Positions 15,357-25,205 of a DNA stretch of 38,606 nucleotides are shown in pieces. How positions within the stretch are numbered: position 1 is the first letter of the stretch; each line of letters begins with the position of its first letter. The DNA lies in NCBI GenBank assembly GCA_035701115.1, contig DASSOA010000169.1, positions 1 through 38,606 on the forward strand. The letters run 5' to 3'. The DNA is from DASSKW01 sp035701115 (lineage in GTDB: Bacteria > Pseudomonadota > Gammaproteobacteria > Natronospirales > REEB76). Below the pieces are notes generated by a model, which had not been told where the DNA came from, ran no database searches, and saw only the letters and a program-made list of their open reading frames with translations. The translations under genes and the position numbers were made by a program.

Positions 15357-17642
15357 CTACTGTTCGGTGGTTGACGATGCTGTACCTGCAGGCAGCGCGA
15401 TCGGCTCGACGCTGATCTCGAACTCGCCGTTTTTCACGCCCACGCGTACATGCCCGCCATGGGCCAGTCGCCCGAACAGAAGTTCTTCGGCCAGCGGCCG
15501 CTTGATGTGCTCCTGAATCACGCGGGCCATGGGCCGCGCACCCATCCGGGCGTCGTAACCGCGCTCCGCGAGCAGACGCCGCGCCGCGTCATCCACGTCC
15601 AGCGCCACGCCTTTCTGTTCCAACTGGCCTTCAAGCTCGATAATGAATTTGTCCACGACCCGGGCAATGGTGCGCGGATCGAGGCTGTTGAACTGAATCA
15701 CAGCATCCAGACGGTTGCGGAATTCCGGGCTGAACAGGCGACGGATCGCTTCCATACCGTCCGGCGCATTGTCGGTTTGCGTGAATCCGATTGACGGGCG
15801 GCTCATTTCCTGCGCACCGGCATTGGTGGTCATGACGATAATCACGTTGCGGAAATCCGCTTTGCGGCCGTTGTTGTCCGTCAGCGTGCCGTGATCCATC
15901 ACCTGCAGCAGCAGGTTGAACACTTCATGGTGCGCTTTCTCGATTTCGTCGAGCAGCAATACGCAGTGCGGATGCTTGAGCACGGCGTCGGTCAGCAGTC
16001 CGCCCTGATCGAATCCGACATAGCCCGGCGGCGCGCCGATGAGCCGCGAGACCGTGTGACGCTCCATGTACTCGGACATGTCGAAACGCAGGAATTCGAT
16101 TCCGAGAATCAAGGCCAGCTGCTTCGTTACCTCAGTCTTGCCAACGCCGGTTGGCCCGGCCAGCAGGAAGGAACCGATCGGTCTGGTTTCATTACCCAGT
16201 CCTGAACGCGACATCTTGATCGCCGAAGCCAGCGATTCGATAGCCTGATCCTGACCGTAAATCACCAGCTTGAGGTCGCGTTCAAGATTGCGCAGATTTT
16301 CCTTGTCGGATGTCGACACACTCTTCGGTGGAATGCGCGCCATCTTCGCCACAATTTCCTCCACGTCCTGCACACTGATGGTCTTGCGGCGCTTGTTCGC
16401 CGGACGCAGTCGCATGTTGGCGCCCGCCTCGTCAATCACATCGATCGCCTTGTCCGGCATATGCCGGTCGTTGATGTAACGCGAGGCGAGATCCGCTGCG
16501 ACCTCGAGCACCTTGTTCGGATACTTGACGTCGTGATGTTCCTCGAACTTGTGGCGCAGGCCTTTCAGAATCCGCGCAGTTTCCTCCACGCTGGGCTCAG
16601 GCACATCGATCTTCTGGAAGCGCCGCGCCAATGCACGGTCCTTCTCAAAAATGCCGCGATACTCCTGATATGTCGTGGAACCGATGCATTTGAGTTCCCC
16701 GCTCGCCAGCACCGGCTTGATCAGGTTGGAGGCATCCATGACGCCGCCGGAAGCGGCGCCCGCGCCGATCACGGTGTGAATTTCATCGATAAACAGGATT
16801 GCGCCCGGCTGGCGTTTGAGTTCGCCGATCACACCTTTCAACCGCTTTTCGAAATCGCCGCGGTATTTGGTGCCGGCAATCAATGTACCCATGTCCAGCG
16901 AATAAACCGTGGCATCGCGCAGCAGTTCCGGGACCTGCTCTTCCACAATCAAACGCGCAAGCCCTTCGGCCAGCGCCGTCTTGCCGACTCCGGCCTCGCC
17001 GACAAACAAGGGATTGTTTTTGCGCCGGCGACACAGGATCTGGACGGTGCGTTCGATCTCATGCTCACGCCCAATGAGCGGATCGATGCGTCCTTCGCGC
17101 GCCAGCTGATTCAGGTTGGTGGTGTAAGTATCAAGCGCGCTGCGTCCGGCCTTGGCGCCGTCTTCGTCTTCTTCGCCGCTTTCAGCAGCACCGGGCTGAG
17201 GTTCATCTTCGTGAATCTTGGAGATACCGTGCGAAATGTAATTGACGATATCAAGCCGCGCAACGCCCTGCTGCCCCAGCAGGTAGACGGCGTGTGATTC
17301 CTTTTCGCCGAATATGGCGACCAGAACATTGATCGCGCTGACTTCCTTTCGCCCCGACGATTGCACATGAAATACCGCACGCTGCAATACGCGCTGAAAG
17401 CCCAGCGTCGGCTGCACATCCGGATCGGGCAGTTCCAGTTGAGGCGTGTTGGCGTCGACGTAATCGAGCAGCTCGCGCCGCATCACTTCGACGTCGGCAC
17501 CGCAGGCACGCAATACTTCGATCACGCGCGGGGTATCCAGCAACGCGAGTAGCAGGTGTTCAACCGTCATGAATTCGTGCCGCTTGGCGCGCGCTTCCTT
17601 GAACGCGGCATTCAGGCAGAATTCGAGTTCCTTGCTCAACAT
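15357..17642 (-). CDS. clpA: ATP-dependent Clp protease unfoldase ClpA
   Basis: A 761-residue HSP100 unfoldase that partners ClpP. The N domain (MLSKELEFCLNAAFKEARAK) binds ClpS. D1 has Walker A GEAGVGKTALAEGLA and Walker B AILFIDEIHTV; D2 has Walker A GPTGVGKTEVTKQLA and Walker B CVLLLDEIEKAH. There is no ClpB-type coiled-coil middle domain, which with the clpS neighbour makes it ClpA, not ClpB or ClpC. The ATG at 17642 comes 2 nt after the clpS stop. clpP is not in the window. Confidence 0.97.
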   Translation of the reverse strand: MLSKELEFCLNAAFKEARAKRHEFMTVEHLLLALLDTPRVIEVLRACGADVEVMRRELLDYVDANTPQLELPDPDVQPTLGFQRVLQRAVFHVQSSGRKEVSAINVLVAIFGEKESHAVYLLGQQGVARLDIVNYISHGISKIHEDEPQPGAAESGEEDEDGAKAGRSALDTYTTNLNQLAREGRIDPLIGREHEIERTVQILCRRRKNNPLFVGEAGVGKTALAEGLARLIVEEQVPELLRDATVYSLDMGTLIAGTKYRGDFEKRLKGVIGELKRQPGAILFIDEIHTVIGAGAASGGVMDASNLIKPVLASGELKCIGSTTYQEYRGIFEKDRALARRFQKIDVPEPSVEETARILKGLRHKFEEHHDVKYPNKVLEVAADLASRYINDRHMPDKAIDVIDEAGANMRLRPANKRRKTISVQDVEEIVAKMARIPPKSVSTSDKENLRNLERDLKLVIYGQDQAIESLASAIKMSRSGLGNETRPIGSFLLAGPTGVGKTEVTKQLALILGIEFLRFDMSEYMERHTVSRLIGAPPGYVGFDQGGLLTDAVLKHPHCVLLLDEIEKAHHEVFNLLLQVMDHGTLTDNNGRKADFRNVIIVMTTNAGAQEMSRPSIGFTQTDNAPDGMEAIRRLFSPEFRNRLDAVIQFNSLDPRTIARVVDKFIIELEGQLEQKGVALDVDDAARRLLAERGYDARMGARPMARVIQEHIKRPLAEELLFGRLAHGGHVRVGVKNGEFEISVEPIALPAGTASSTTEQ

Positions 17643-17644
17643 GG

Positions 17645-17968
17645 TCAGGCTTCCTCCAGCGTGCACAACAGCGGATGCTGGTGCTTGCGCGAATAATCAT
17701 TGACCTGCGCGGCCTTGGTCTCGGCAATTTCATAGGTAAACACGCCGCAAACGCCCTTGCCCCGGGTATGCACATGCAACATGATCTGAGTCGCCTTGGG
17801 ACGATCCATGTAGAAAAAGGTCTGCAGCACCTCCACCACGAAATCCATCGGGGTGTAGTCGTCGTTCAGCAGCACCACCTTGTAGAGCGGCGGCGGCTTC
17901 AGCCGCGGCTTGGCCTCTTCGACCACCAGACCGCGTTGGGTTTCATCATCGTTTTGGCGATTGCTCAT
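17645..17968 (-). CDS. clpS: ClpA adaptor ClpS (N-recognin)
   Basis: A 107-residue adaptor that binds N-terminal Leu, Phe, Tyr or Trp and delivers the protein to ClpAP. The core shows LYKVVLLNDDYTPMDFVVEVL with the Asn-Asp and Met/Val pocket residues, ATQIMLHVHTRGKGVCG with the pocket His, and the conserved tail HPLLCTLEEA. The ORF is open to 18040, but the ATG at 17968 gives a flexible ~28-residue N-terminal tail like that of E. coli ClpS. That start has no Shine-Dalgarno sequence, and a TAAAAT hexamer ends 7 nt before it, so a leaderless transcript is possible. Confidence 0.95.
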   Translation of the reverse strand: MSNRQNDDETQRGLVVEEAKPRLKPPPLYKVVLLNDDYTPMDFVVEVLQTFFYMDRPKATQIMLHVHTRGKGVCGVFTYEIAETKAAQVNDYSRKHQHPLLCTLEEA

Positions 17969-18112
17969 AGCACTGATTTTAGCTGAAATCATCTGCACCG
18001 GCGCCGGACCCAGCCGGGCCGTGAGGACGGAAAAAACCATGACAAATCAGACGGTTGGCCTGCGAAACCACGCGTTTTTCCGGTTCCGCGACAGTTTGCG
18101 CGGCGAATGACG

Positions 18113-18124
18113 TTACCCGGGTAA
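18113..18124. repeat. 12-bp perfect palindrome upstream of clpS
   Basis: TTACCCGGGTAA lies between the cyclase stop and the clpS start. It is too short for a strong terminator and could be an operator. Nothing else clear is seen in this 229-nt gap. Confidence 0.3.
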
Positions 18125-18197
18125 AGACTCATGCACCGCCTAAACCGGATATGGGGTGCCAGCCATTGCAATACAAGGACAGCCGGGCTGCCAGCCG

Positions 18198-20426
18198 CTA
18201 TTTCGTGGTGAAGGTGAATACCCCATCCCAGCCGGCGCCGGGAGGATGAGCCCGAAAATAGGCGATACGATCGAGGTAAAGCTTGAACAAGCCGTGCTGC
18301 GGCATCGCCTGCTGGAGCGTGAAGAATTCGCGTTCCGCACCATCCCAATCCTGGGCCCGGTAATACGCCAGCGCCTGCTTGTGGCGCGTCATCAGCGAAC
18401 GCAGTGTCTTATCCACCGAATCGCGCGGTCCAAGCGGCTCGAATATTGCAACCGGCTGCGCCTTGCCTTTGACCCGCACCTGGTCCAGTTCCAGATAACC
18501 AAACTCGGGAACAGCGGCGCGCGTGGTTTCGCTGCAGATCACCGCGACGCCGTATTGCTTTGTCAGCCCTTCCAGACGCGATCCCAGATTGACCGCGTCG
18601 CCCATGACGGTATACGCGCGCCTGAATTCGGAACCCATGTCTCCCACGTTCATGGTCCCGGTATTGATCCCGATGCCGATCCGCAACTCCGGCCAGCCGC
18701 GACGCTTGAATTCCGCATTCAAGCCGGTGAGCGCCTCGTTCATCGCGAGTGCGGCTTCGAGTGCATGACGCGCATGCTGGGAATCCTGCAGCGGCGCACC
18801 CCAGAATGCCATGATGGCATCGCCCATGTATTTGTCGATTGTGCCTCGGTGGGTATGGATGATCCGGGTCATCGGTGTCAGAAATTCATTCATCAAATGA
18901 CTGAGATCCTTCGGATTGAGTCCTTCCGAGATACTGGTAAAGCCCCGTACGTCGGAAAACATGACCGTCAGTTCGCGGCTGTCGCTGTCCATGGAATAGG
19001 CTTCCTGCCGCTGATCCATTTCTTCTACGAGTTCGGGCGGAATGTACTGACTGAACATCCGTGACAGGTGACGCTTGCCGCGCGATTCGATGAAAAAGCC
19101 GTACAGTGAATGCAGAACAAAGAGTGCAATCAGAAACAGCAGCGGTGCCGCCAGCGGAAAAACGAAATCACCGTACTGCCATAGCAGCAGATTGCCGATC
19201 ACGATGGCGACGAACAGTCCGGATACCACCAGACTGTTGATCAGGATGGTCGCGCGCATGGACAACCAGGTCACGATGGCCGCGATGACAAACAGCAATA
19301 GACCCAGTGCGCCTCTGCCGTATTGCGGCTGCGCACTTTTTACACGGTGATCCAGAATTCCCGAGAGAATGTTTGCATGCACCTCGACCCCAGGATAGAC
19401 GCTGCCTACCGGCGTGGAACGCAGATCCTGAAGTCCGGCCGACGAGGTTCCGACATACACGATTGCGTTTGCCAACGTGGCGGGATCGGCTTTGCCGTCT
19501 ATGACTTTCTCCGCCGACACATAGGGAAAACTGCGCACCGGTCCCCGATACGGAATCAGCATCGCCATGCTGTGATCCACCGGAATGGTCGCGTCGCCCA
19601 CCGACAGCGCATCCAGATGCGCCGCATCGTATTTTGAAGGATCGTCGGTATCGAACAGAAAATTCAGCGGTGCCTGATTCTTGAGAATCTGCAGCACCGC
19701 CAGGTCCAGCGATGCATACAAATTACCGTGATAATTCCGGATCAGCCAGGCACGACGAAAGCTGCCATCTTCATCATTGGGGTTGGAAAAGAAGCCCTGC
19801 CCGGCCGCCGCGCCTGCAAATAACGGAAAGTTACTCGTATACGCCACGGCTTTGGGAAACTCCAGGCGCGGATAATGTGCCGCGGCGTCGGCCAGAATCG
19901 GTGGCGGTAATTGCCCGGATGAAGATTGCTCGCTGAAATTGCTGGCAGTGGAAAATACGTAACCGAGTACGGTCGGTCTGTGTGACAGGCTTGCCACAAA
20001 CATCCGGTCGCGCTCCAGTCCCGGGCGCAGTTTTTCAGCTTCAGCCGCGAAATCCCTGTCATCTTTCAGCGGGCCGGTCTGCAGCTTGTCGAGCAGCGCA
20101 AGATCCTGGCCCTGATCGCGGTCGGCAAACATGACGTCGAACGCAACCAGCTTGACGTGATAGTTGTCGAACAGCTGGTTGATCATTTGTGCGTACAGAT
20201 CACGCGAGAGCGGCCACCCCTTGTCGCGCAGGGTTTGATCGTCAAGGTCCACGATGACGATGCGATGATCCACCGTTTCGGGCATCGTCAAACGGATGCG
20301 GGCGTCGTAGGCATAGTATTCGAGTTGATCAAGCAGTCGCATCGGCACGAGGCCGTTTATATAGCCGATAAACACCAGAAACAGCGCCAGGCTGATGCCG
20401 ACACGGACCGAATGACGGAGGTTCAC
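18198..20426 (-). CDS. CHASE2-domain class III adenylate cyclase
   Basis: A 742-residue inner-membrane signalling enzyme. It has an N-terminal membrane helix (~residues 8-27), a large periplasmic CHASE2 sensor (~30-340), three membrane helices (~360-440), and a C-terminal class III nucleotide cyclase domain (~485-610). Metal-binding Asp492 (FSDVRGFTS) and Asp536 (DKYMGDAIMAF), the purine-selecting Lys532 and Thr606 (YTVMGDAVN), and the Asn/Arg transition-state pair (VNLGSR) are all present, so it should be active and make cAMP. Thr in place of Asp is the mark of class IIIb cyclases, several of which respond to bicarbonate. After the catalytic domain come ~100 helical residues. It is divergent from gspC across 169 nt. 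The ligand is unknown. Confidence 0.93.
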   Translation of the reverse strand: MNLRHSVRVGISLALFLVFIGYINGLVPMRLLDQLEYYAYDARIRLTMPETVDHRIVIVDLDDQTLRDKGWPLSRDLYAQMINQLFDNYHVKLVAFDVMFADRDQGQDLALLDKLQTGPLKDDRDFAAEAEKLRPGLERDRMFVASLSHRPTVLGYVFSTASNFSEQSSSGQLPPPILADAAAHYPRLEFPKAVAYTSNFPLFAGAAAGQGFFSNPNDEDGSFRRAWLIRNYHGNLYASLDLAVLQILKNQAPLNFLFDTDDPSKYDAAHLDALSVGDATIPVDHSMAMLIPYRGPVRSFPYVSAEKVIDGKADPATLANAIVYVGTSSAGLQDLRSTPVGSVYPGVEVHANILSGILDHRVKSAQPQYGRGALGLLLFVIAAIVTWLSMRATILINSLVVSGLFVAIVIGNLLLWQYGDFVFPLAAPLLFLIALFVLHSLYGFFIESRGKRHLSRMFSQYIPPELVEEMDQRQEAYSMDSDSRELTVMFSDVRGFTSISEGLNPKDLSHLMNEFLTPMTRIIHTHRGTIDKYMGDAIMAFWGAPLQDSQHARHALEAALAMNEALTGLNAEFKRRGWPELRIGIGINTGTMNVGDMGSEFRRAYTVMGDAVNLGSRLEGLTKQYGVAVICSETTRAAVPEFGYLELDQVRVKGKAQPVAIFEPLGPRDSVDKTLRSLMTRHKQALAYYRAQDWDGAEREFFTLQQAMPQHGLFKLYLDRIAYFRAHPPGAGWDGVFTFTTK

Positions 20427-20595
20427 GCAGTTCCCCAGAAGACCGTTATGTCAGGTAGTGTATCCGACCCGCCTGCCCCTGTCGCACGGCCCTTGAGACT
20501 GGAGGGGCCATGTCAGTATCATGCGGCAGGTGGACGTAAGCCGGAATGGGGCCGGCGTGGAACGAAAGCGCTCTCTGGTAACCTAAACTATCGCT

Positions 20596-21516
20596 ATGTC
20601 AATCAATGTCCTGCGTCTTCCGGGCGGCGAAGCGGCCCTGCGCCGCGCCCTCGCCTTACTCGGGCGCCGCCTTCCGCTGTTCGTCAGTGTCGTGCTGCTG
20701 CTCTCGACTGCATGGGTTCTGGCGCGCCTGACCTGGGAGGTGCTGCCGGCTCCCAGGACTGCGACACCTATATATAAGCAAGGCCCGGGCGTAACCTCCA
20801 GGCGTTTCGATTTCCGCAAGCTGGCCGACCAGCATCTCTTCGGGGTCGCCGGTGCAGCACGCGCAGGCGGTTCAGCGGATAATACCAACGCACCTGAAAC
20901 CACACTGGACCTGACCTTGAGCGGGATCGCAGCCGATGCCAATCAGACCGTCTCGCGCGCCATCATCGAATCCGGAGGCAAGCAACAGACCTATGGGATC
21001 GGTGCCCAGTTGCCCGGCGGTGCAGTGATAAAGGACATCCTGCCCGATCAGGTGCTGCTCAACCTGAATGGCAAGACCGAAGCGTTGCGGCTGCCGAAAT
21101 TCACCGGCGATCAGGCCGGCGCGCCCGGTGCGTCTATGTCGCCGATGAGTGCCATGCCGCGGTCCGGCTTCCAGACGACCGGCGCGCCACCGCCTGCGAA
21201 CCTGGGGCAGCTTCGCCATCAGGTCATGCGCAATCCAGAGCGCCTGCTGGATGTGGTGCGTGCCATGCCGGTGATGGAACATGGCAGATTTGTGGGATAC
21301 CGGGTATTTCCGGCCGGCAACCCGCGTCTGTTTCAGCAGATGGGCTTGAAACCCGGTGACGTCGTTACAGCTGTCAACGGCATCTCGCTCGACAACCCGG
21401 CCGACAGCATGCGCATTTTGAGCAAACTGAAGACGTCCGATCAGGTCAGCGTGACATTCACGCGTAACGGCCAGCAACAGACCCAGGTCCTGCAGATGCA
21501 GGACGGCACGCAATAA
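20596..21516 (+). CDS. gspC: Type II secretion system protein GspC
   Basis: A 306-residue bitopic inner-membrane protein linking the T2SS assembly platform to the GspD secretin. A membrane helix at ~27-46 (LFVSVVLLLSTAWVLARLTW) follows a basic N terminus; the periplasmic HR domain spans ~90-165 (TTLDLTLSGIAADANQTVSRAII); a linker of Gly/Pro/Met precedes a C-terminal PDZ-like domain (~205-300; GYRVFPAGNPRLFQQMGLKPGD). The ATG at 20596 has no Shine-Dalgarno sequence; TAAACT ends 6 nt before it, so the mRNA may be leaderless. The gene begins the gspCDEF series and is divergent from the cyclase gene. Confidence 0.92.
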   Translation: MSINVLRLPGGEAALRRALALLGRRLPLFVSVVLLLSTAWVLARLTWEVLPAPRTATPIYKQGPGVTSRRFDFRKLADQHLFGVAGAARAGGSADNTNAPETTLDLTLSGIAADANQTVSRAIIESGGKQQTYGIGAQLPGGAVIKDILPDQVLLNLNGKTEALRLPKFTGDQAGAPGASMSPMSAMPRSGFQTTGAPPPANLGQLRHQVMRNPERLLDVVRAMPVMEHGRFVGYRVFPAGNPRLFQQMGLKPGDVVTAVNGISLDNPADSMRILSKLKTSDQVSVTFTRNGQQQTQVLQMQDGTQ

Positions 21517-21528
21517 GATAAGGGGAAA

Positions 21529-23667
21529 ATGTCGGTGCACAGAGCAAATCACGCATTCCATCCGGGCAGCATGTCACTCCGTTCCGTGCTGGCCGGCCTG
21601 CTGCTGAGCCTGATCCTGGCAAGCGGTCCGCTCTGTGCTGCCGACAACGGCGCCGGCATCACGCTCAATTTCAAGGATGCCAAGATCAGCGAAGTCGCGG
21701 CGACCATCGGCCAGATCACGCACAAGAATTTCATTATTGACCCGCGTGTCCAGGGCACCGTGACGGTTATCTCGAGCAAACCCATCAGTGAAGATGCGGT
21801 CTATGCAGCGTTTCTCTCCGTACTTCAGGTGCACGGCATGGCGGCGGTGCCGTCCGGTTCCATGATCAAGATCGTGCCGGCCCTGGAAGCGCGTCAGCAG
21901 CCCGGCAACAAGTACGGTAGCGGCACACCCGGCGACGCCGTGGTGACCCAGGTTGTGCAAATCGTGAACGTATCGGCGGCACAGCTGGTTCCGGTGCTGC
22001 GTCCGCTGATGTCCACTGAAGCGCAATTGGCGGCCTATACACCCGCCAACATGCTCATCATCTCGGATCGCGCCGCCAACGTGACGCGTCTGCTCGAAAT
22101 CATTCACCGGATCGATCAAAGCACCGACAACAACATTGAAATCATTCCGCTTCAGAATGCGTCGGCAACAGACGTGGCCCAGGTACTTACCTCTCTGATG
22201 CAGAACACGGCCGCCGAAGGTGGCCCGCCCCTCAAGCTGGTGGCAGACGAACGCAGCAACAGCATTCTTGTCAGCGGCGACAAGAATGACCGGCTTCGGA
22301 TCCGGGCGCTGATCGCGCGTCTGGACATGCCGCAGGAAACCGGCAACACGCAGGTCGTGTACCTTCACTATGCCAAGGCAAAGGATATCGCCGACGAACT
22401 CAAGGGCTACGTGACAGATCTCAAGCAGCAGGCCGGCGGCAAGGGCGCCACGGCCGGCGCCGCCGGCAGTGCTTCAATGCCTGACGTGTCGGTTATCCCG
22501 GATGAACGCACCAATTCGCTCGTGATCACCGCGCCGCCGAAAATGATGCGCTCGATCGAGAATGTTCTCGACAAGCTCGATATCCGCCGTGCACAGGTTC
22601 TGGTGCAGGCCATTGAAGCGGAACTGACGTCCGACAAATCCGCAGAACTCGGCGTCACCTGGATTGCCGACGCGCTGAACAACGGTGCCGCCGGCCTGAC
22701 GGATTTCAGCAACACCGGCACCGGCATCGCCGGGCTTGCACAAAGTGCGGCGGCGGCAAGTGCTGCCGGCAGCAGCGGCGTCACGGGATCAACGGGAATT
22801 TCCGTGCCGCAGGGTCTGACGTTGGGCGTCGGCAAGATCGTGAACGGCGGCTTCAGCTTTGCCGCCCTGCTGCGCGCATTGTCCGGCGACTCGAACACCA
22901 ACATTCTATCCACGCCGAGTATTACCACACTCGATAACCAGGAAGCGGACATCAAAGTTGCGCAGCAGGTGCCGTTCGTGACCGGTCAGTACACCAACAC
23001 GACAGGCGGGATCAACAGCGGGGCGGCGTCCATCAATCCGTTCCAGACTGTGCAGCGTGAAGACGTCGGTCTTGAATTGAAACTGACGCCGCAGATCAAC
23101 GAAGGCAATTCGATTCTGCTCAAGATAGACCAGGTCGTTTCCAACCTGACCGGCGCCAGCGTCGGCGGTCAACCGGTGACGAACAAGCGCGAAATCAAGA
23201 CCAGTGTGCTCGCCAAGGATCATGAAATTGTCGTGCTGGGCGGACTGATCGATCACGACCTGATCGAATCGCAGCAGCGCGTCCCGGTTCTGGGGAGTAT
23301 CCCGCTGCTCGGCAATCTATTCCGCTACCGGAGCACCCAGAATACCAAGCGCAATCTCATGGTTTTCATTCAGCCGACCATTCTCAAGGACTCGGAGACG
23401 GCGACGCACTACACAAGCGAACAATACAAATACCTGCGCCAGCTCCAGCTGCAGAATCAGGGGGCGGTTCAGCTGATGCCCGGTGAAAGACGCCCGGTAC
23501 TCGACGAACTCAAACCGGTCGAACCGCAAATTCCGGCGACATCCGCGCCTGCCGCCGGTACGGCAACGGCACCCGCCAACGCATCGCCAGCGCGACCGCC
23601 GGCCGCTTCGGCCACGAAGCCTGCCGCGGAAAACACCGGCTCATCTGGAGGCCCGGGTGGCCGATAA
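21529..23667 (+). CDS. gspD: Type II secretion system secretin GspD
   Basis: A 712-residue outer-membrane secretin. A signal peptide lies at ~15-38 (LRSVLAGLLLSLILASGPLC), then the N0 domain (GITLNFKDAKISEVAATIG), the N1-N3 repeats (~110-370), and the secretin barrel (~430-620) with PFVTGQY, VGLELKLTPQINEGN and the hallmark VPVLGSIPLLGNLFRYRSTQ. The C-terminal ~70 residues are Pro/Ala-rich and no recognisable S-domain for a pilotin is apparent. An AGGGG stands 4 nt before the ATG. The 3' end overlaps the gspE start by 11 nt. Confidence 0.95.
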   Translation: MSVHRANHAFHPGSMSLRSVLAGLLLSLILASGPLCAADNGAGITLNFKDAKISEVAATIGQITHKNFIIDPRVQGTVTVISSKPISEDAVYAAFLSVLQVHGMAAVPSGSMIKIVPALEARQQPGNKYGSGTPGDAVVTQVVQIVNVSAAQLVPVLRPLMSTEAQLAAYTPANMLIISDRAANVTRLLEIIHRIDQSTDNNIEIIPLQNASATDVAQVLTSLMQNTAAEGGPPLKLVADERSNSILVSGDKNDRLRIRALIARLDMPQETGNTQVVYLHYAKAKDIADELKGYVTDLKQQAGGKGATAGAAGSASMPDVSVIPDERTNSLVITAPPKMMRSIENVLDKLDIRRAQVLVQAIEAELTSDKSAELGVTWIADALNNGAAGLTDFSNTGTGIAGLAQSAAAASAAGSSGVTGSTGISVPQGLTLGVGKIVNGGFSFAALLRALSGDSNTNILSTPSITTLDNQEADIKVAQQVPFVTGQYTNTTGGINSGAASINPFQTVQREDVGLELKLTPQINEGNSILLKIDQVVSNLTGASVGGQPVTNKREIKTSVLAKDHEIVVLGGLIDHDLIESQQRVPVLGSIPLLGNLFRYRSTQNTKRNLMVFIQPTILKDSETATHYTSEQYKYLRQLQLQNQGAVQLMPGERRPVLDELKPVEPQIPATSAPAAGTATAPANASPARPPAASATKPAAENTGSSGGPGGR

Positions 23668-25201
23668 GATGGCACTGGCACCTGACAACGACGCATCCCT
23701 GCTGCCCGCAGCATCCCCCGCTCCGCCGGAAGCGGTACGTGGAATCCCGTTTTCGTTTGCCAAGCGGCACGGCGTTCTGGTCGAGGCACTCGGTGGCGAC
23801 AGTGCCAAGATAGTCTGCCGGCAGGACGCGCCGCCCGAAGCATTGCTCGAAACGCGCCGGGTGCTGAACGTACCCTTGCAGGTACGCAGCGTGACCGGCG
23901 AAGAGTTCGACACGCTGCTGCAACAGGCCTACGAAGAACAGTCCAACAGCGCCATGCAGATGATGGAAGGCCTGGACGAGGACGTCGACCTGTTCAGCGT
24001 GGCGCAGGCGCTGCCGGAGCCGGAAGACCTGCTGGAAAGCGAAGATGACGCGCCGATCATTCGCCTCATCAACGCACTGCTCACCGAGGCTGTCAAGGAA
24101 AACGCATCCGATATTCACATCGAACCGTTCGAGAATCGTCTGGTCGTGCGCTTGCGCGTGGATGGCGTCTTGCGCGTGGTGCTCGAATCACGACGCGCCG
24201 TTGCACCGCTGGTGGTGTCGCGCATCAAGGTCATGGCCAAGCTCGACATTGCCGAAAAACGCCTGCCGCAGGACGGCCGCATATCGTTGCGAATTGCCGG
24301 GCGCGCCGTTGACGTACGCGTCTCCACCATTCCATCCGGCCACGGTGAACGCGTCGTGCTGCGTCTGCTCGACAAGCAGGCGGGTCGTCTGGAACTCAAT
24401 CATCTCGGCATGCAGCACGAGACCCAGGCGCTGTTAAGCGACCTGATCCACAAGCCGCACGGCATTATTTTGGTCACCGGCCCGACCGGTTCCGGCAAAA
24501 CCACGACGTTATATGCATCGCTTGCGCAGCTGAACGATCGCAGCCGCAACATCATGACCGTCGAAGACCCGATCGAATACTACATTGACGGCATCGGCCA
24601 GACCCAGGTCAATACGCGCGTCGAAATGACGTTTGCGCGCGGGCTGCGTGCGATTCTGCGTCAGGATCCGGACGTGGTGATGGTCGGCGAAATCCGCGAC
24701 CTTGAAACCGCGGAAATCGCGGTGCAGGCGTCGCTCACCGGCCACCTGGTGCTTTCTACGTTGCATACCAATACGGCGGTGGGCGCAGTGACCCGTCTGC
24801 GTGACATGGGTGTTGAACCGTTTCTGCTTTCTTCGAGTCTGCTGGGCATGCTTGCGCAGCGGCTGGTGCGCCTGCTCTGCCCCGAGTGCAAGCAGGCATA
24901 CGCCGCCGGCGAACGTGAATGTTCGGCGCTGGATCTGCCGCGCGACAAGCCGCCGACCGTATACCGCGCTGTCGGTTGTGAGTATTGCAACCGCAGCGGC
25001 TACCGGGGACGCACCGGTGTATACGAGATGGTCATGGTAGATGACCGTATGCGCAGCATGATTCACGACGGCAGTGGCGAACAGGAACTGGAGCGGTACG
25101 CACGCACCAAGACCGCCAGCATCCGTCAGGACGGCCGCCGGCGGGTCCTGGCCGGGGAAACCAGCGTTGAAGAAGTGCTGCGCGTGACAATGGAAGACTG
25201 A
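23657..25201 (+). CDS. gspE: Type II secretion system ATPase GspE
   Basis: A 514-residue cytoplasmic secretion ATPase that powers pseudopilus assembly. Order: N1E/N2E domain (to ~residue 130), then DIHIEPFENRLVVRLRVDG, Walker A GPTGSGKTTTLY, Asp box (MTVEDPIEY), Walker B (PDVVMVGEIRDLETAEIA), His box (LVLSTLHTN), and the GspE-type zinc module CPEC...CEYC followed by RSGYRGRTGVYEM. The GTG at 23657 is preceded by GGAGG 5 nt upstream; the frame is open further left inside gspD, and an alternative ATG lies at 23669. GspE rather than PilB is indicated by its position between gspD and gspF. Confidence 0.95.
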   Translation: MADKMALAPDNDASLLPAASPAPPEAVRGIPFSFAKRHGVLVEALGGDSAKIVCRQDAPPEALLETRRVLNVPLQVRSVTGEEFDTLLQQAYEEQSNSAMQMMEGLDEDVDLFSVAQALPEPEDLLESEDDAPIIRLINALLTEAVKENASDIHIEPFENRLVVRLRVDGVLRVVLESRRAVAPLVVSRIKVMAKLDIAEKRLPQDGRISLRIAGRAVDVRVSTIPSGHGERVVLRLLDKQAGRLELNHLGMQHETQALLSDLIHKPHGIILVTGPTGSGKTTTLYASLAQLNDRSRNIMTVEDPIEYYIDGIGQTQVNTRVEMTFARGLRAILRQDPDVVMVGEIRDLETAEIAVQASLTGHLVLSTLHTNTAVGAVTRLRDMGVEPFLLSSSLLGMLAQRLVRLLCPECKQAYAAGERECSALDLPRDKPPTVYRAVGCEYCNRSGYRGRTGVYEMVMVDDRMRSMIHDGSGEQELERYARTKTASIRQDGRRRVLAGETSVEEVLRVTMED

Positions 25202-25205
25202 CGCA

